Assembly: GCF_001861355.1 (NCBI RefSeq)
Contig: NZ_MASN01000018.1
Location: forward strand, 62,001-126,000
Direction of reading: 5' to 3'
Source: Natrialba sp. SSL1
GTDB lineage: Archaea; Halobacteriota; Halobacteria; Halobacteriales; Natrialbaceae
DNA length: 64,000 nucleotides
This document shows positions 34,939-43,925 of this stretch, one piece after another; within the stretch, counting starts at the first letter, position 1, and each line of letters opens with the position of its first letter. Below the pieces are notes generated by a model, which saw only the letters and a list, made by a program, of their open reading frames with translations, did not search any database and had not been told where the DNA came from. Position numbers and translations under genes: made by a program.

Positions 34939-36612
34939 GTGATCACAAGTTCAGCCACACGAACACGCGTTCTCGGCATCGAAGGCACCGCCTGGGCCGC
35001 CAGCGCGGCCGTCTTCGACACCGAGACCGACGACGTTTTTATCGAAACCGACGCTTACGAGCCAGATAGCGGCGGCATTCACCCCCGCGAGGCCGCAGAG
35101 CACATGCACGACGCCATCCCGCGCGTCGTCGAGACGGCACTCACACACGCCCGGGAGACGTTCGACGGACCCGACACGGAGCCGCCCGTAGACGCGATCG
35201 CCTTCTCGCGCGGGCCCGGTCTCGGTCCGTGCCTGCGCACAGTCGGCACGGCAGCGCGGGCACTCGCCCAGTCGCTCGACGTACCGCTTATCGGCGTGAA
35301 TCACATGGTAGCCCACCTCGAGATCGGTCGCCACACGGCCGACTTCGACTCGCCGGTCTGTCTGAACGCGAGCGGCGCGAACGCGCACCTGCTCGCGTAC
35401 CGCAACGGCCGCTATCGCGTGCTCGGGGAGACGATGGACACCGGCGTCGGCAACGCCATCGACAAGTTCACCCGCCACGTCGGCTGGTCCCATCCCGGCG
35501 GACCGAAGGTCGAGGCGGCCGCGAAAGACGGCGAACTCATCGACCTCCCCTACGTCGTGAAGGGGATGGACTTCTCCTTCTCGGGGATTATGAGCGCCGC
35601 GAAGCAGCGCTACGACGATGGGGTTCCTGTCGAAGACATCTGCTACTCGCTGCAGGAGACAATCTTCGCCATGCTGACGGAAGTCGCCGAGCGTGCACTC
35701 TCGCTGACCGGCAGCGACGAACTCGTCCTCGGTGGCGGTGTCGGACAGAACGCCCGCCTTCGCGAGATGCTCGCGGACATGTGCGCCCAGCGCGGGGCGG
35801 ACTTTCACGCACCCGAGCCGCGATTCCTGCGCGACAACGCGGGCATGATCGCCGTTCTCGGCGCGAAGATGTACGAGGCCGACGAGACGCTCGCGATCGA
35901 AGACTCGCGCGTCGATCCGAATTTCCGGCCGGATCAGGTTCCCGTCACCTGGCGCACGGACGAGCCAGAGCTCGCGGTCGGCCGCGGTGGAGACGGCGCA
36001 GGCGGGGAAACAGAACAGGTCCAGGGCGCTGAAGCCGTCGTCGACCTCGACCCCACTACCGGCCACGTCACCAAACGCCGACGTCCCAAGGCCTACCGCC
36101 ACCCCGACCTCGACGAACGTCTCCGTACGGAGCGGACCCGGCTCGAAGCCCGCCTGACGAACCTCGCCCGCCGCGAGGGCGTCCCCACACCCGTGCTCTC
36201 GGACATCGATCCGAAAGAGTCGCTACTCGAGTTCGCCTTCGTCGGCGACTGCGATCTGCGCGCGGTTCTCGACGACGAGTCGGGGAAGACACACGTCCGG
36301 AACGTGGGTCGCCATCTCGCGCGACTCCACCGGGCCGGTATCGTTCACGGGGATCCGACGACGCGAAACGTGCGGGTCGCTGCGGACCGAACCTACTTCA
36401 TCGACTTCGGCCTTGGCTACCACACCGACCACGTGGAGGACTACGCGATGGACCTGCACGTCTTCGACCAGAGCCTCGTCGGGACCGCGAACGACCCCGA
36501 GCCGCTCCGCGAAGCGGTCCGTGAGGGGTATCGCGAGGTCGGGGAGGAGCGGGTACTCGAGCGGCTGCTCGACGTCGAGGGCCGTGGGCGGTACGTCGGC
36601 GGCGAGGGTTGA
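34939..36612 (+). CDS. Bifunctional Kae1-Bud32, t6A tRNA modification
   Basis: Fusion of the threonylcarbamoyl transferase Kae1 (Tcs3/TsaD family) with the Bud32 kinase/ATPase, catalytic part of the KEOPS complex that makes t6A37 on ANN-decoding tRNAs. Kae1: metal-binding HMVAH (H122, H126), GVGNAIDKFTRHVGW, and the GGGVGQNARLREML loop (about 270-284). The junction is acidic near residue 365. Bud32: HGDPTTRNV (about 470) and DFGLG (about 488), without the usual N-lobe complexity. The start is a GTG at 34939, 19 bp after eS31, so it is in the same operon. Pcc1 and Cgi121 are elsewhere. Confidence 0.96.
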   Translation: MITSSATRTRVLGIEGTAWAASAAVFDTETDDVFIETDAYEPDSGGIHPREAAEHMHDAIPRVVETALTHARETFDGPDTEPPVDAIAFSRGPGLGPCLRTVGTAARALAQSLDVPLIGVNHMVAHLEIGRHTADFDSPVCLNASGANAHLLAYRNGRYRVLGETMDTGVGNAIDKFTRHVGWSHPGGPKVEAAAKDGELIDLPYVVKGMDFSFSGIMSAAKQRYDDGVPVEDICYSLQETIFAMLTEVAERALSLTGSDELVLGGGVGQNARLREMLADMCAQRGADFHAPEPRFLRDNAGMIAVLGAKMYEADETLAIEDSRVDPNFRPDQVPVTWRTDEPELAVGRGGDGAGGETEQVQGAEAVVDLDPTTGHVTKRRRPKAYRHPDLDERLRTERTRLEARLTNLARREGVPTPVLSDIDPKESLLEFAFVGDCDLRAVLDDESGKTHVRNVGRHLARLHRAGIVHGDPTTRNVRVAADRTYFIDFGLGYHTDHVEDYAMDLHVFDQSLVGTANDPEPLREAVREGYREVGEERVLERLLDVEGRGRYVGGEG

Positions 36613-36761
36613 CGGCCGCTCGCGACCTCATCGAGAACTGAGAATTGAGAAGCGAGGACCGAGGGCTGAGGGCCAGTTTGCGGCTTCGTTCGGGAGCGCC
36701 AGTCAGCTCACCGAGTGCCGAGACCCGGACACTCTTGTCCCGACGCGAGTAGTCACGACCG

Positions 36762-37457
36762 ATGGAGACGAGTACGACTACGAGTACCGAGACACGCAGC
36801 GACACCGACGCGACTGACGACACAGCGCCCACCGTCCTCCTCACCGGCTACGAACCCTTCGGCGATTTCGAAACCAACCCTGCCCGCCAGCTTGCCGCAC
36901 GCCTCGACGGCACCGACCTCGGCACCCACACCGTCGTCGGCCGCGAACTCCCCGTCGTGTTCGATCAGGCCGCGGACGTACTCGAGTCCGCCATCGACGA
37001 GCACAACCCAGACATCGTCTGCGCGCTCGGCCTGGCCGGCGGTCGGAACACGCTCTCGCTCGAGCGCGTGGGGATTAACCTCCGGGATACGAGCGCCTCC
37101 GGCATTCCGGACAACGAGGATCGTGAGCCTGTCGACGAGTGCGTCGTCGCGGACGGGCCGGACGCCTACTTCACGACGCTGCCGGTGCGGGAGATGAAGG
37201 AGGCGATGCAGGACGCCGGCGTGCCGACGACGCTCTCGACCGACGCCGGAACGCACTGCTGTAACAACCTGCTGTACGCCGCGCGCCACCTCGTGGAGAC
37301 GGAGACGAGTGCAGTCGACGACTGCGACGTGGGGTTCGTCCACGTTCCGTTCTCGCACGCCCAGGCGGCGGCGCGCGACGAGGGTGAACCGAGCATGGCA
37401 CTCGAGACGATGCAGGAGGGGCTGTTAGTGGGACTCGAAGCGGCGTGTTCTCGGTGA
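36762..37457 (+). CDS. pcp: Pyroglutamyl-peptidase I
   Basis: Cysteine peptidase (family C15) that removes N-terminal pyroglutamate. 231 residues with an unstructured Thr/Asp-rich head (1-23), the start VLLTGYEPFGDF, Glu in LSLERVGIN, the nucleophile in GTHCCNNLLY and the His in VHVPFSH, completing the Glu-Cys-His triad. Two adjacent Cys at the nucleophile site leave it unclear which one acts; by family alignment the second is expected. Cytoplasmic. Confidence 0.93.
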   Translation: METSTTTSTETRSDTDATDDTAPTVLLTGYEPFGDFETNPARQLAARLDGTDLGTHTVVGRELPVVFDQAADVLESAIDEHNPDIVCALGLAGGRNTLSLERVGINLRDTSASGIPDNEDREPVDECVVADGPDAYFTTLPVREMKEAMQDAGVPTTLSTDAGTHCCNNLLYAARHLVETETSAVDDCDVGFVHVPFSHAQAAARDEGEPSMALETMQEGLLVGLEAACSR

Positions 37458-37599
37458 CGGCCTGTGCGTGCTCTCGGTGACAGCCTGTGGGGGGAGGACG
37501 TGGCGAATTCGGCGAACGAGTCGAAAACCGAGAGTGACCAATTTCCACAGACGAGACGGGCACACAATACTCTTAATGGGGAAGACCGTACTGTCCCGC

Positions 37600-37884
37600 A
37601 TGGCAGATAAACCGACCTCCGGTGAGATTCTTGGCGTCCCGTACAACTTCGAACGACCGAGCTTCGGCCGCATGCTCTCGTCGTACTGGCAGCCTGGCGA
37701 AGGGATGCTCGTCGAGAAGCCCTTCGGCGTCGGGTACACGCTTAACCTCGCCAACTGGCGGTCGTGGGTCGTCGTCGCGGTCGCTGGCGCACTCCTCTGG
37801 CAGCAAGAGCAGGGTTCCTCGGCGGACACCGAGGAGGCACAGGACGAACCCGTCGAAGTGATCGTCGACGACGACGAGAACTGA
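37600..37884 (+). CDS. DUF5808-like membrane-associated protein
   Basis: 94 residues. MADKPTSGEILGVPYNFERP and the MLSSYWQPGEGMLVEKPFG stretch form the DUF5808 pattern; one hydrophobic segment follows (about 56-70) and then an acidic tail. An earlier in-frame ATG at 37576 is possible. Function unknown. Confidence 0.75.
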   Translation: MADKPTSGEILGVPYNFERPSFGRMLSSYWQPGEGMLVEKPFGVGYTLNLANWRSWVVVAVAGALLWQQEQGSSADTEEAQDEPVEVIVDDDEN

Positions 37885-38036
37885 CGCACGAGACGACCGC
37901 TTTCCTGATACCCAGTACCCCGAGCGCATCCGAACGCGTCTGTCCGTTTGGACTGGATTCCTCCCTCTAACAGACGATGGCGGCGCAGCGCGCCACGGAT
38001 CCGTTCGAAACCGCCCCTGCGGACGGCAACCGACGG

Positions 38037-38045
38037 CTATATTCC
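38037..38045 (+). promoter_or_regulatory. TATA box of rdgB
   Basis: CTATATTCC, about 27 bp upstream of the rdgB ATG at 38068, in an otherwise GC-rich region. The spacing implies a leaderless mRNA. Confidence 0.55.
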
Positions 38046-38067
38046 CGCGGCGGCCGCCGCCTCGAAC

Positions 38068-38613
38068 ATGGCTATCCGCTTCGTCACCGGTAACGACGGC
38101 AAGGCGCGCGAGGCGCGGACCTACCTCGACGGCATCGAAGTCGTCGAGCAGGTCCCCTACGACTACACCGAAATCCAGAGCGACTCGCTCGAGGAAATCG
38201 CACTCCGCGGGGCCGAAGAGGCACACGCGGAACTCGAGGGCGGAGACCCGATCCTGGTCGGCGACACGGGCCTGTTCGTCGACGCGCTCGGCGGTTTCCC
38301 GGGGCCGTACTCGGCGTACGTCGAGGACACCGTCGGCGTCGAGCGCCTCTGGCGACTCGTCGAACCAGAGGACAGCCACAGAGCCCGATTCAAGACGGTA
38401 CTCGGCTTCACGGACGGCGAGCAGACGGAGACCTTCGAGGGAACCCTCGCGGGAACCATCGTCTCGCCGCGGGGCGACGACGGCTTCGGCTACGATCCGA
38501 TCTTCGAATTCAACGGGCAGACGCTGGCCGAGATGGACGTCGAGGAGAAGAATGCGGTTTCCCACCGCGGGCGGGCGCTGGCGACGTTCTCAGACTGGTA
38601 CGCAGACCAGTAG
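38068..38613 (+). CDS. rdgB: XTP/dITP diphosphatase (RdgB/HAM1 family)
   Basis: Hydrolyses deaminated purine nucleoside triphosphates (dITP, XTP), keeping them out of DNA. 181 residues: FVTGNDGKAREA (substrate loop with N and K), EIALRGAEEA, VGDTGLFVDALGGFPGPYSA with the metal-binding Asp, and GFGYDPIFEF. Typical archaeal length. The earlier start at 37948 adds 40 residues of low quality. Confidence 0.96.
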   Translation: MAIRFVTGNDGKAREARTYLDGIEVVEQVPYDYTEIQSDSLEEIALRGAEEAHAELEGGDPILVGDTGLFVDALGGFPGPYSAYVEDTVGVERLWRLVEPEDSHRARFKTVLGFTDGEQTETFEGTLAGTIVSPRGDDGFGYDPIFEFNGQTLAEMDVEEKNAVSHRGRALATFSDWYADQ

Positions 38614-38645
38614 CGCACTCGGAGACAGGCGCCCGACTTCTTCGA

Positions 38646-39140
38646 CTACTCGCGAGGGTCGCAGTCCGGCCCCGGATACGAGCCGTCTTCGACCGTAGGG
38701 TACAGCTTTTCGGGGTCGAACACCGCCGCGAACGCGTCCGGCGTGCGTACACTGATCGAGAGCCGCGGCTGCATCGAGAGCCCCGCCTTCGCGGAGTTCA
38801 GCCGCTCGTCGGAGGAGAGCAGATGCGCCGCCTCGCCGCGGTAGGCCGAGGCCAGCGCCGGATGATCGTCGTCGGGGTGGTCGACCGCGACGCGATCGGC
38901 CTCGAGACGGTCCCGATGCGCGGCCGCCAGATCGGGGTCGGCGAGGGCGGCGACGAGTTCTTCAGTCGCCGCGAGGAGGTGGTCGCTGGCGACGAGGTCG
39001 ATCCAGGAGTGACTGCGGACCAGATCCAGCGCCCGGCGAGCGTCGCCATCGACGAACAGGTCGGCCGCGAGGACGGACGAATCCGCGACGACGCGGGTCG
39101 GATCGGGGTGGTCTGCGTTCCCGGTGGATCGGTCAGCCAT
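38646..39140 (-). CDS. PIN-domain ribonuclease-like protein (VapC-type)
   Basis: 164 residues from the ATG at 39140 (MADRSTGN); 39149 is an alternative. PIN fold: Asp in VVADSSVLAADLF, a Glu in ATEELVAALAD, and later HPALASAYRGEAAHLLSSDERL with the third acid. VapC-like toxins cut RNA. The gene overlaps the stop of a 41-residue ORF by 8 bp, the usual arrangement of a type II toxin with its antitoxin upstream, although the partner resembles no antitoxin I know. Confidence 0.8.
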   Translation of the reverse strand: MADRSTGNADHPDPTRVVADSSVLAADLFVDGDARRALDLVRSHSWIDLVASDHLLAATEELVAALADPDLAAAHRDRLEADRVAVDHPDDDHPALASAYRGEAAHLLSSDERLNSAKAGLSMQPRLSISVRTPDAFAAVFDPEKLYPTVEDGSYPGPDCDPRE

Positions 39141-39258
39141 CGGTCTCACCCGACGCCGACTCGCCGTCGGTCAGTTCCGCAGCAGTCGAACGGATTTGGT
39201 CGAGTGTGACGTCGGCGGACTCCGCGCGGTCGAAGAGCTCACCCCAAGTGGTTGGCAT
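39133..39258 (-). CDS. Small partner of the PIN protein, putative antitoxin
   Basis: 41 residues (MPTTWGELFDRAESADVTLD, then an acidic tail). A helix with acidic face, no HTH or RHH motif. It overlaps the PIN gene, which starts within its last codons. Small size, order and overlap are what support it. Confidence 0.6.
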   Translation of the reverse strand: MPTTWGELFDRAESADVTLDQIRSTAAELTDGESASGETDG

Positions 39259-39347
39259 TGGTGGCCGTTCGGAGTACGGAAAGAAAAGCCACGCGGAGAT
39301 TGGAGCCCGGGACCGCGAAAGTTGGCGGCGAGGCTGCCACTCAGCGG

Positions 39348-40451
39348 TCACTCGGAGAGCAGCCAGAACACGACCGCACCGAGGACGAATGCGACACCGA
39401 CGTTGACGACGAGTCCCACGACACCGACGCCGACGACGAGTGCGAGCGCGCGGCGATCCGTGAACGGAATCGGATCGAACGCCGCCCGGCCGAGTTCGAC
39501 GCCGACGACGACGAGCAAGACACCCAGCAGCGCCACCGGAAACGCGGCCAGCAGCGCGCCGGTCGCGACGAGCGCGAGGGCGATGTAGCCCACACCGAGC
39601 AGCACGTTCGCACCCGCAGTCCGCGCACCGAAGGCGTACTTGCCCGCGAGGCCGCCGCTGCCGTGGCACATCGGCACCCCACCGGCGGGGATCGCCGCGA
39701 GACAGGTGACGCCCATGCTCTGGGAGAGCCTGTCGGCCGACACGTCGCGGTCGTAGAGATCACCACAGAGCAGCGCGGTCGCGATGGCCGCGTTGCCGAT
39801 CGTCATTCCAAGTTGTGCGACGGTGCCCTCGAGTGCCGCGCCGGAAATCGTCGGCGAGCCTGCAGGGAAGAGTGCGAGTTCAGGGAGCCGCGGAGCGGGA
39901 ACGCCGGCTGCGAGCACTGCAGCGACGCCACCGAGTGCGAGCACGACGAGCACGCTCGACTGGCGATAGCCCAGAAGCGCGAGCAGGCAGACGAGTGCAA
40001 GACCGGCGACGGCGACGCCGGGCGCGCCGAGCGAGAGGTCGACCGCAGCCTCGAGTAGCAGGAGTGCAACCGCGAACTGCACGCCGCGGATAACGGGTTC
40101 GCCGACGACGCGCTGGAGGTACCCGACGAGGCCGAACGAGCCCACGACCAGCAGGACGCCGCCGGCGAGCAGTCCGGCCGCCGCGAGCTCGGGATAGGAA
40201 AGCGAGCCGACGATCGCCAGGCCGACGAGCGCTTTCATCGGCTCGACGGACAGCGGCATCCCGTAGTACAGCCCCCAGACGATCTGAAAGACGCCGAAGC
40301 CGACGAGCACGTGTGCGAGCGAGACGCTCGTCGTCGCAGCGAGCGCGACGAGCAGCGGCAGCACAGTAACCGAATCTCCTAGCGCACCCGTGAGTTCGCT
40401 GGCCGAGAACTCGAGTTCGGTCTGTTCGTCTTCCCTGAACGAGTACGCCAT
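39348..40451 (-). CDS. MOT1-type molybdate/sulfate permease
   Basis: 367 residues with about ten hydrophobic segments. It has both MOT1 family signatures: the FQIVWGLYYGMPLSVEPMKA region near residue 60 and the AIPAGGVPMCHGSGGLAG segment near residue 255, which carry the substrate-binding polar residues. No STAS domain. MOT1 proteins import molybdate (some sulfate) in plants and microbes. It could supply molybdopterin enzymes such as those that pair with NrfD-type subunits. Confidence 0.88.
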   Translation of the reverse strand: MAYSFREDEQTELEFSASELTGALGDSVTVLPLLVALAATTSVSLAHVLVGFGVFQIVWGLYYGMPLSVEPMKALVGLAIVGSLSYPELAAAGLLAGGVLLVVGSFGLVGYLQRVVGEPVIRGVQFAVALLLLEAAVDLSLGAPGVAVAGLALVCLLALLGYRQSSVLVVLALGGVAAVLAAGVPAPRLPELALFPAGSPTISGAALEGTVAQLGMTIGNAAIATALLCGDLYDRDVSADRLSQSMGVTCLAAIPAGGVPMCHGSGGLAGKYAFGARTAGANVLLGVGYIALALVATGALLAAFPVALLGVLLVVVGVELGRAAFDPIPFTDRRALALVVGVGVVGLVVNVGVAFVLGAVVFWLLSE

Positions 40452-40722
40452 TCGGTGGTGCTTTGCCGGGCAGCGGTTTCACTGTTTTCAGAAATCAGAC
40501 GAGGTTACGTCATCGACTTTTAGAAACTGAAATCGGTTACGATGGTTCGGCATACGTACTGAGGACTGGTGGTCCCGATCAGCGCTGCCCGCGAGCGGGA
40601 CTCGAGTACCACCGGATCATCACTCAGCACTACCGACTCCCAGTCCCTCAGGCAAACGAGTCAGCGGCCGTTGCCGACGGCGGATCAGCAGCCTGAAGAG
40701 CGGCCGCTGGGTGCGTGTTCGT

Positions 40723-41760
40723 ATGGCTGACCTCGGCAAGATAGATCGCGAGTTCTTCGAGCGACGGATCGCGCCGAATCTCGGTGCCGACCGCGACGAC
40801 GTAGCGCTCGGGCCGACCCACGGCGTCGACTTCGGCGTGCTCGACATCGGCGGGCAGGCGCTCGTCACCGCGACCGATCCGCTCTCGATCCCGCCCGCGC
40901 TCGGGTTCGAACGCGCGGCGCGGTTCGCGCTCAACCTCGTGCTCGCGGACGTGGCCGTCAGCGGCGTCGCGCCGTCACACCTCTCGGTCTGTTTCACGCT
41001 TCCCGAGACGATGTCCGACGAGGAGTTCGCGACCGTCTGGGAGACGATCCACGAGGAGTGCGTCGACCTCGGCGTGTCCGTCGTGACGGGGCACACGGCC
41101 CGATACTCGGACCCGTCTCATCCGTGGGTCGGCGCGGCGACCGCGATGGGTGTCGGCGAGCACGACGAAGTGGTCCGCCCAGACGGGGCGCGTGTCGGCG
41201 ACCGGCTCCTGCTGACGACCGGTCCCGCCGTCGAGTCTGTGGGGCTCCTGAGTACGATTTTCGCCGACGAGATCGACCTTGCGGCGGGCGTGCTCGCCGA
41301 CGCACAGGAGCGCCTCGACGAGGTGTACGCCGTTCGGGACGCGCTTACGGCAGCCGCGGCAGGCTCCGGAGCAGTCACCGCGATGCACGACGTGACCGAA
41401 GGCGGACTCGCCGGCGCGCTGAACGAGATGGCCGCCGGTGCGGGTGCTCGGTTCGCAATCGACTGCGAGGCTGTACCGATGCGCCCAGGCGTCGCCGAAC
41501 TCTGTGAGTATCTCGAAATCGACCCCTGGGCGATGACCAGCAGCGGCTCGCTTCTCATCGCGGTCGACCCCGACGGCGCTGGTGCGGTCACGGCTGCACT
41601 CGAGGACCGAGGCACTGTCGTCGCGGACATCGGTCGGGTGGAGCGCGCTGACTCCGAGGACGACGCCGCGGTAGGGGAGGTCGTCGCCGATGGAGAGCGA
41701 CTCGACCACCCGAACGAGGATCCGTCGTGGGCGGCGTACGCGGAGCTTGCAACTGAGTAG
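40723..41760 (+). CDS. AIR synthase/ThiL/HypE superfamily protein
   Basis: 345 residues from the ATG at 40723. The PurM/SelD/HypE/ThiL fold is shown by KIDREFFERRIAPNLGADR near the N-terminus, ATDPLSIPPALGFERAARFAL, LADVAVSGVAPSHLSV, and the C-terminal MHDVTEGGLAGALNEMA. Family members bind ATP and phosphorylate or activate small molecules. It stands 118 bp upstream of thiD-thiN. Since ThiL is the thiamine phosphate kinase, a role in thiamine metabolism is possible but HypE-like and other haloarchaeal versions look the same. Confidence 0.85.
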   Translation: MADLGKIDREFFERRIAPNLGADRDDVALGPTHGVDFGVLDIGGQALVTATDPLSIPPALGFERAARFALNLVLADVAVSGVAPSHLSVCFTLPETMSDEEFATVWETIHEECVDLGVSVVTGHTARYSDPSHPWVGAATAMGVGEHDEVVRPDGARVGDRLLLTTGPAVESVGLLSTIFADEIDLAAGVLADAQERLDEVYAVRDALTAAAAGSGAVTAMHDVTEGGLAGALNEMAAGAGARFAIDCEAVPMRPGVAELCEYLEIDPWAMTSSGSLLIAVDPDGAGAVTAALEDRGTVVADIGRVERADSEDDAAVGEVVADGERLDHPNEDPSWAAYAELATE

Positions 41761-41850
41761 CATAGCCTGACGTGGCTGCGGGATGTCGCGCCGAGTGACC
41801 CGAACCAGTCCGAATTACCCAATCCGCAGCGAACAGTGCACCATCATCGA

Positions 41851-41860
41851 TTTGTATAAC
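41851..41860 (+). promoter_or_regulatory. TATA box of thiD-thiN
   Basis: TTTGTATAAC, about 24 bp upstream of the ATG at 41879. The nearby run of A/T in otherwise GC-rich DNA makes this one of the clearest promoters in the window. The implied leaderless mRNA leaves no room for a riboswitch. Confidence 0.65.
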
Positions 41861-41878
41861 CAGCGAATACCAACAGCT

Positions 41879-43264
41879 ATGAGAACACCAGCACCCGACA
41901 GCCGCCCCGTCGCGCTCACGATCGCGGGCAGTGACTCCGGCGGCGGGGCCGGCATCCAGGCCGACCTCGCGACGATGACCGCCCACGGCGTCTTCGGCAC
42001 GTCGGCGATCACCGCCGTCACCGCCCAGCACACCCGCGGCGTCGAGCGTTCGTTCGCCCTCCCCGTCGAGGAGGTCACAGCGCAGATCGACGCCGTCACC
42101 GGGGACTTCGCGGTCGGCGCGGCGAAAACGGGAATGCTCGCGACAACCGAACTCGTCGAACTCGTCGCCGAGAAGGCAGCCACGTTCGAGTTCCCACTCG
42201 TCGTCGACCCCGTGATGGTCGCGACGACCGGCGATCGATTGCTGGAATCCGATGCCGAGCGCGCCTACGAGGACCTCCTGTCGGAAGCGACTCTCGCGAC
42301 GCCGAACGCGGACGAAGCCGAGGTGCTGACGGATATCGAAGTCACGGACGAGGAAAGCGCTCGCGAGGCCGGTGAGGCGATCCGTGACCTCGGCGTTGAC
42401 GCAGTACTGGTGAAGGGCGGCCACATTCCCGGTGAGACAGTCACCGACCTGCTCGTCACGGAGACGGGGACGACGACGTTCGAACACCCGCGCGTCGACA
42501 CGGCTGCGACCCACGGCTCGGGCTGTACGCTGGCGGCGGCCATCGCAGCACGGCTGGCAACTGCCGACGACCTCGAGACTGCGGTCGGCGGCGCGACTGA
42601 CTTCCTCGCTCGCGCGGTGCGCTACGCCTACGATGTCGGGGAGGGTGACGGCGCAGTGAATCACGCCGTCGATCTGCGAAATCAGGCTGCACGAGAGCCG
42701 ACGGCCGAGGAGGTTCAGGCGGTCGTCGACCGACTCGTCGATGCCGATGTCGCTGCACTCGTCCCCGAGGTTGGGATGAACGTCGTCGGCGCGACACCGT
42801 ACGCCGAATCCGTCGACGAAACGGCCGCCGTCGAGGGCCGCATCACACGAACGCTGTCGGGCATCCAGCCGAACCGCGGCGTCCGCTTCGGTGCCTCGAG
42901 CCACGTCGCCCGCTTCCTCCTCTCGGCGCGCGAATTCAGCCCCGACCTTCGGTTCGCCGTCAACTGCCGGTTCGGACCGGCTGTGGAGGCGGCACTCGAG
43001 GCACTCGAGTGGCCCATTGCCGAGTATGACCGCAGGGACGAGCCGGCGGACGTGGCTGCACGAGAGGGCGAGACGATGGGGTGGGGCGCGCAGCAGGCGT
43101 TCGGAGGCCGTGACGGCGAGAAGTCGCAGGAGTCGCAGGAGCCGCCCGCAGCCGTGATCGATCGCGGTGCAGTCGGCAAGGAGGCGATGACGAAACTCGT
43201 CGCAGCCGATCCGGCAACGCTCGCGGAGCGCGTCGTGTCGCTCGACGCAGCACTCGAGCGCTGA
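41879..43264 (+). CDS. Bifunctional HMP(-P) kinase / thiamine phosphate synthase (ThiD-ThiN)
   Basis: 461 residues. The N-terminal ribokinase-fold ThiD domain (1-about 250) has [20 protein letters not shown], the [10 protein letters not shown] region and [13 protein letters not shown] anion hole; it phosphorylates hydroxymethylpyrimidine twice. The C-terminal ThiN domain (about 280-460; [30 protein letters not shown]) couples HMP-PP and thiazole phosphate, replacing ThiE in archaea. A short Gln/Glu-Ser repeat (KSQESQEPP) lies in a loop of ThiN. Full-length fusion; no other thi gene nearby. Confidence 0.96.
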   Translation: MRTPAPDSRPVALTIAGSDSGGGAGIQADLATMTAHGVFGTSAITAVTAQHTRGVERSFALPVEEVTAQIDAVTGDFAVGAAKTGMLATTELVELVAEKAATFEFPLVVDPVMVATTGDRLLESDAERAYEDLLSEATLATPNADEAEVLTDIEVTDEESAREAGEAIRDLGVDAVLVKGGHIPGETVTDLLVTETGTTTFEHPRVDTAATHGSGCTLAAAIAARLATADDLETAVGGATDFLARAVRYAYDVGEGDGAVNHAVDLRNQAAREPTAEEVQAVVDRLVDADVAALVPEVGMNVVGATPYAESVDETAAVEGRITRTLSGIQPNRGVRFGASSHVARFLLSAREFSPDLRFAVNCRFGPAVEAALEALEWPIAEYDRRDEPADVAAREGETMGWGAQQAFGGRDGEKSQESQEPPAAVIDRGAVGKEAMTKLVAADPATLAERVVSLDAALER

Positions 43265-43359
43265 AGTTGTAACGATCCCGAGGCCGCGTCAGTGGCTTCC
43301 CACGGGAACAGTCGCCGCAAACCGAACGCTCATTCCCCAGCACACCGACAGCACGCCAC

Positions 43360-43695
43360 ATGGTCGAGAACCCATTCGATGTCGAAATTCGCGTCGGCGA
43401 AGTACTCGAGGCCGAGTCGTTTCCGGAAGCGAACAAGCCCAAGATGACCAAACTCTGGATCGATCTGGGTGATGAGTATGGGGAGATTCAGTCTGCGGCG
43501 CAGTACGACCACCACTACGAGCCCGAGGAACTCGAGGGACGGCGAGTGCTGTGCGCGACGAACCTGGGTACCGTCCGCATCGCGGGGTTCAAATCCGAGG
43601 CGCTGACGGTCGGCGTCCCCGACGAGGAGGAGTATCCGGTGCTGGTCGAACCGGACCGAGACGTGGACGTACCGCTCGGCGGACTGTTGTTCTGA
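43360..43695 (+). CDS. tRNA-binding OB-fold protein (CsaA/Trbp111 type)
   Basis: 111 residues with the EMAP/OB pattern: FDVEIRVGEVLEAESFPEANKPK and the RVLCATNLGTVRIAGFKSEALTVG segment. Stand-alone versions bind tRNA structure or act as chaperones (CsaA), and resemble the MetRS C-terminal domain. No enzyme motif. Confidence 0.85.
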   Translation: MVENPFDVEIRVGEVLEAESFPEANKPKMTKLWIDLGDEYGEIQSAAQYDHHYEPEELEGRRVLCATNLGTVRIAGFKSEALTVGVPDEEEYPVLVEPDRDVDVPLGGLLF

Positions 43696-43890
43696 CGCGT
43701 CTCACCGTTGTAGATCCACCAGAGCCTCGATTATCAGATGTCTGTCCATAAGACAGCGTAGCAGTAAAATTATACTCTGTCCGATATTTTGGCTGCTGTG
43801 TTGTGTCCGGTGGTATAATGGTACATAGCCACGAGAATCTGTGTCTCTTGGTGTCACGCAGTATGGTGAAAATGGACTACCTCTCGGCAA

Positions 43891-43900
43891 TAATACTTAT
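43891..43900 (+). promoter_or_regulatory. TATA box of the soluble transducer gene
   Basis: TAATACTTAT, about 26 bp upstream of the ATG at 43926. The 230-bp gap before it (43696-43925) is A/T-rich and shows no ORF. Confidence 0.6.
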
Positions 43901-43925
43901 CTCATAGACGACTAGTTCTGTGGCT

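Noticed and set aside
34391-35021. Long minus-strand frame across eS24 and eS31
   Set aside because: It is antisense to two clear ribosomal proteins; only the last about 30 codons, outside them, look like a real protein end.
37448-37490. Duplicated CTCGGTGAC-GGCCTGTG segment at the end of pcp
   Set aside because: A 23-bp tandem duplication across the stop codon with no further structure; noted but not significant.
39252-40058. 268-codon plus-strand frame over the MOT1 permease
   Set aside because: Charged low-complexity shadow of a membrane protein gene.
40452-40722. Possible small RNA or ORF in the 271-bp gap before the AIR-synthase-like gene
   Set aside because: I see only A/T-rich patches and imperfect inverted repeats; no supported gene.
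43696-43925. A/T-rich gap as prophage or island remnant
   Set aside because: No ORF, repeat or integrase; simplest reading is a regulated promoter region for the soluble transducer.
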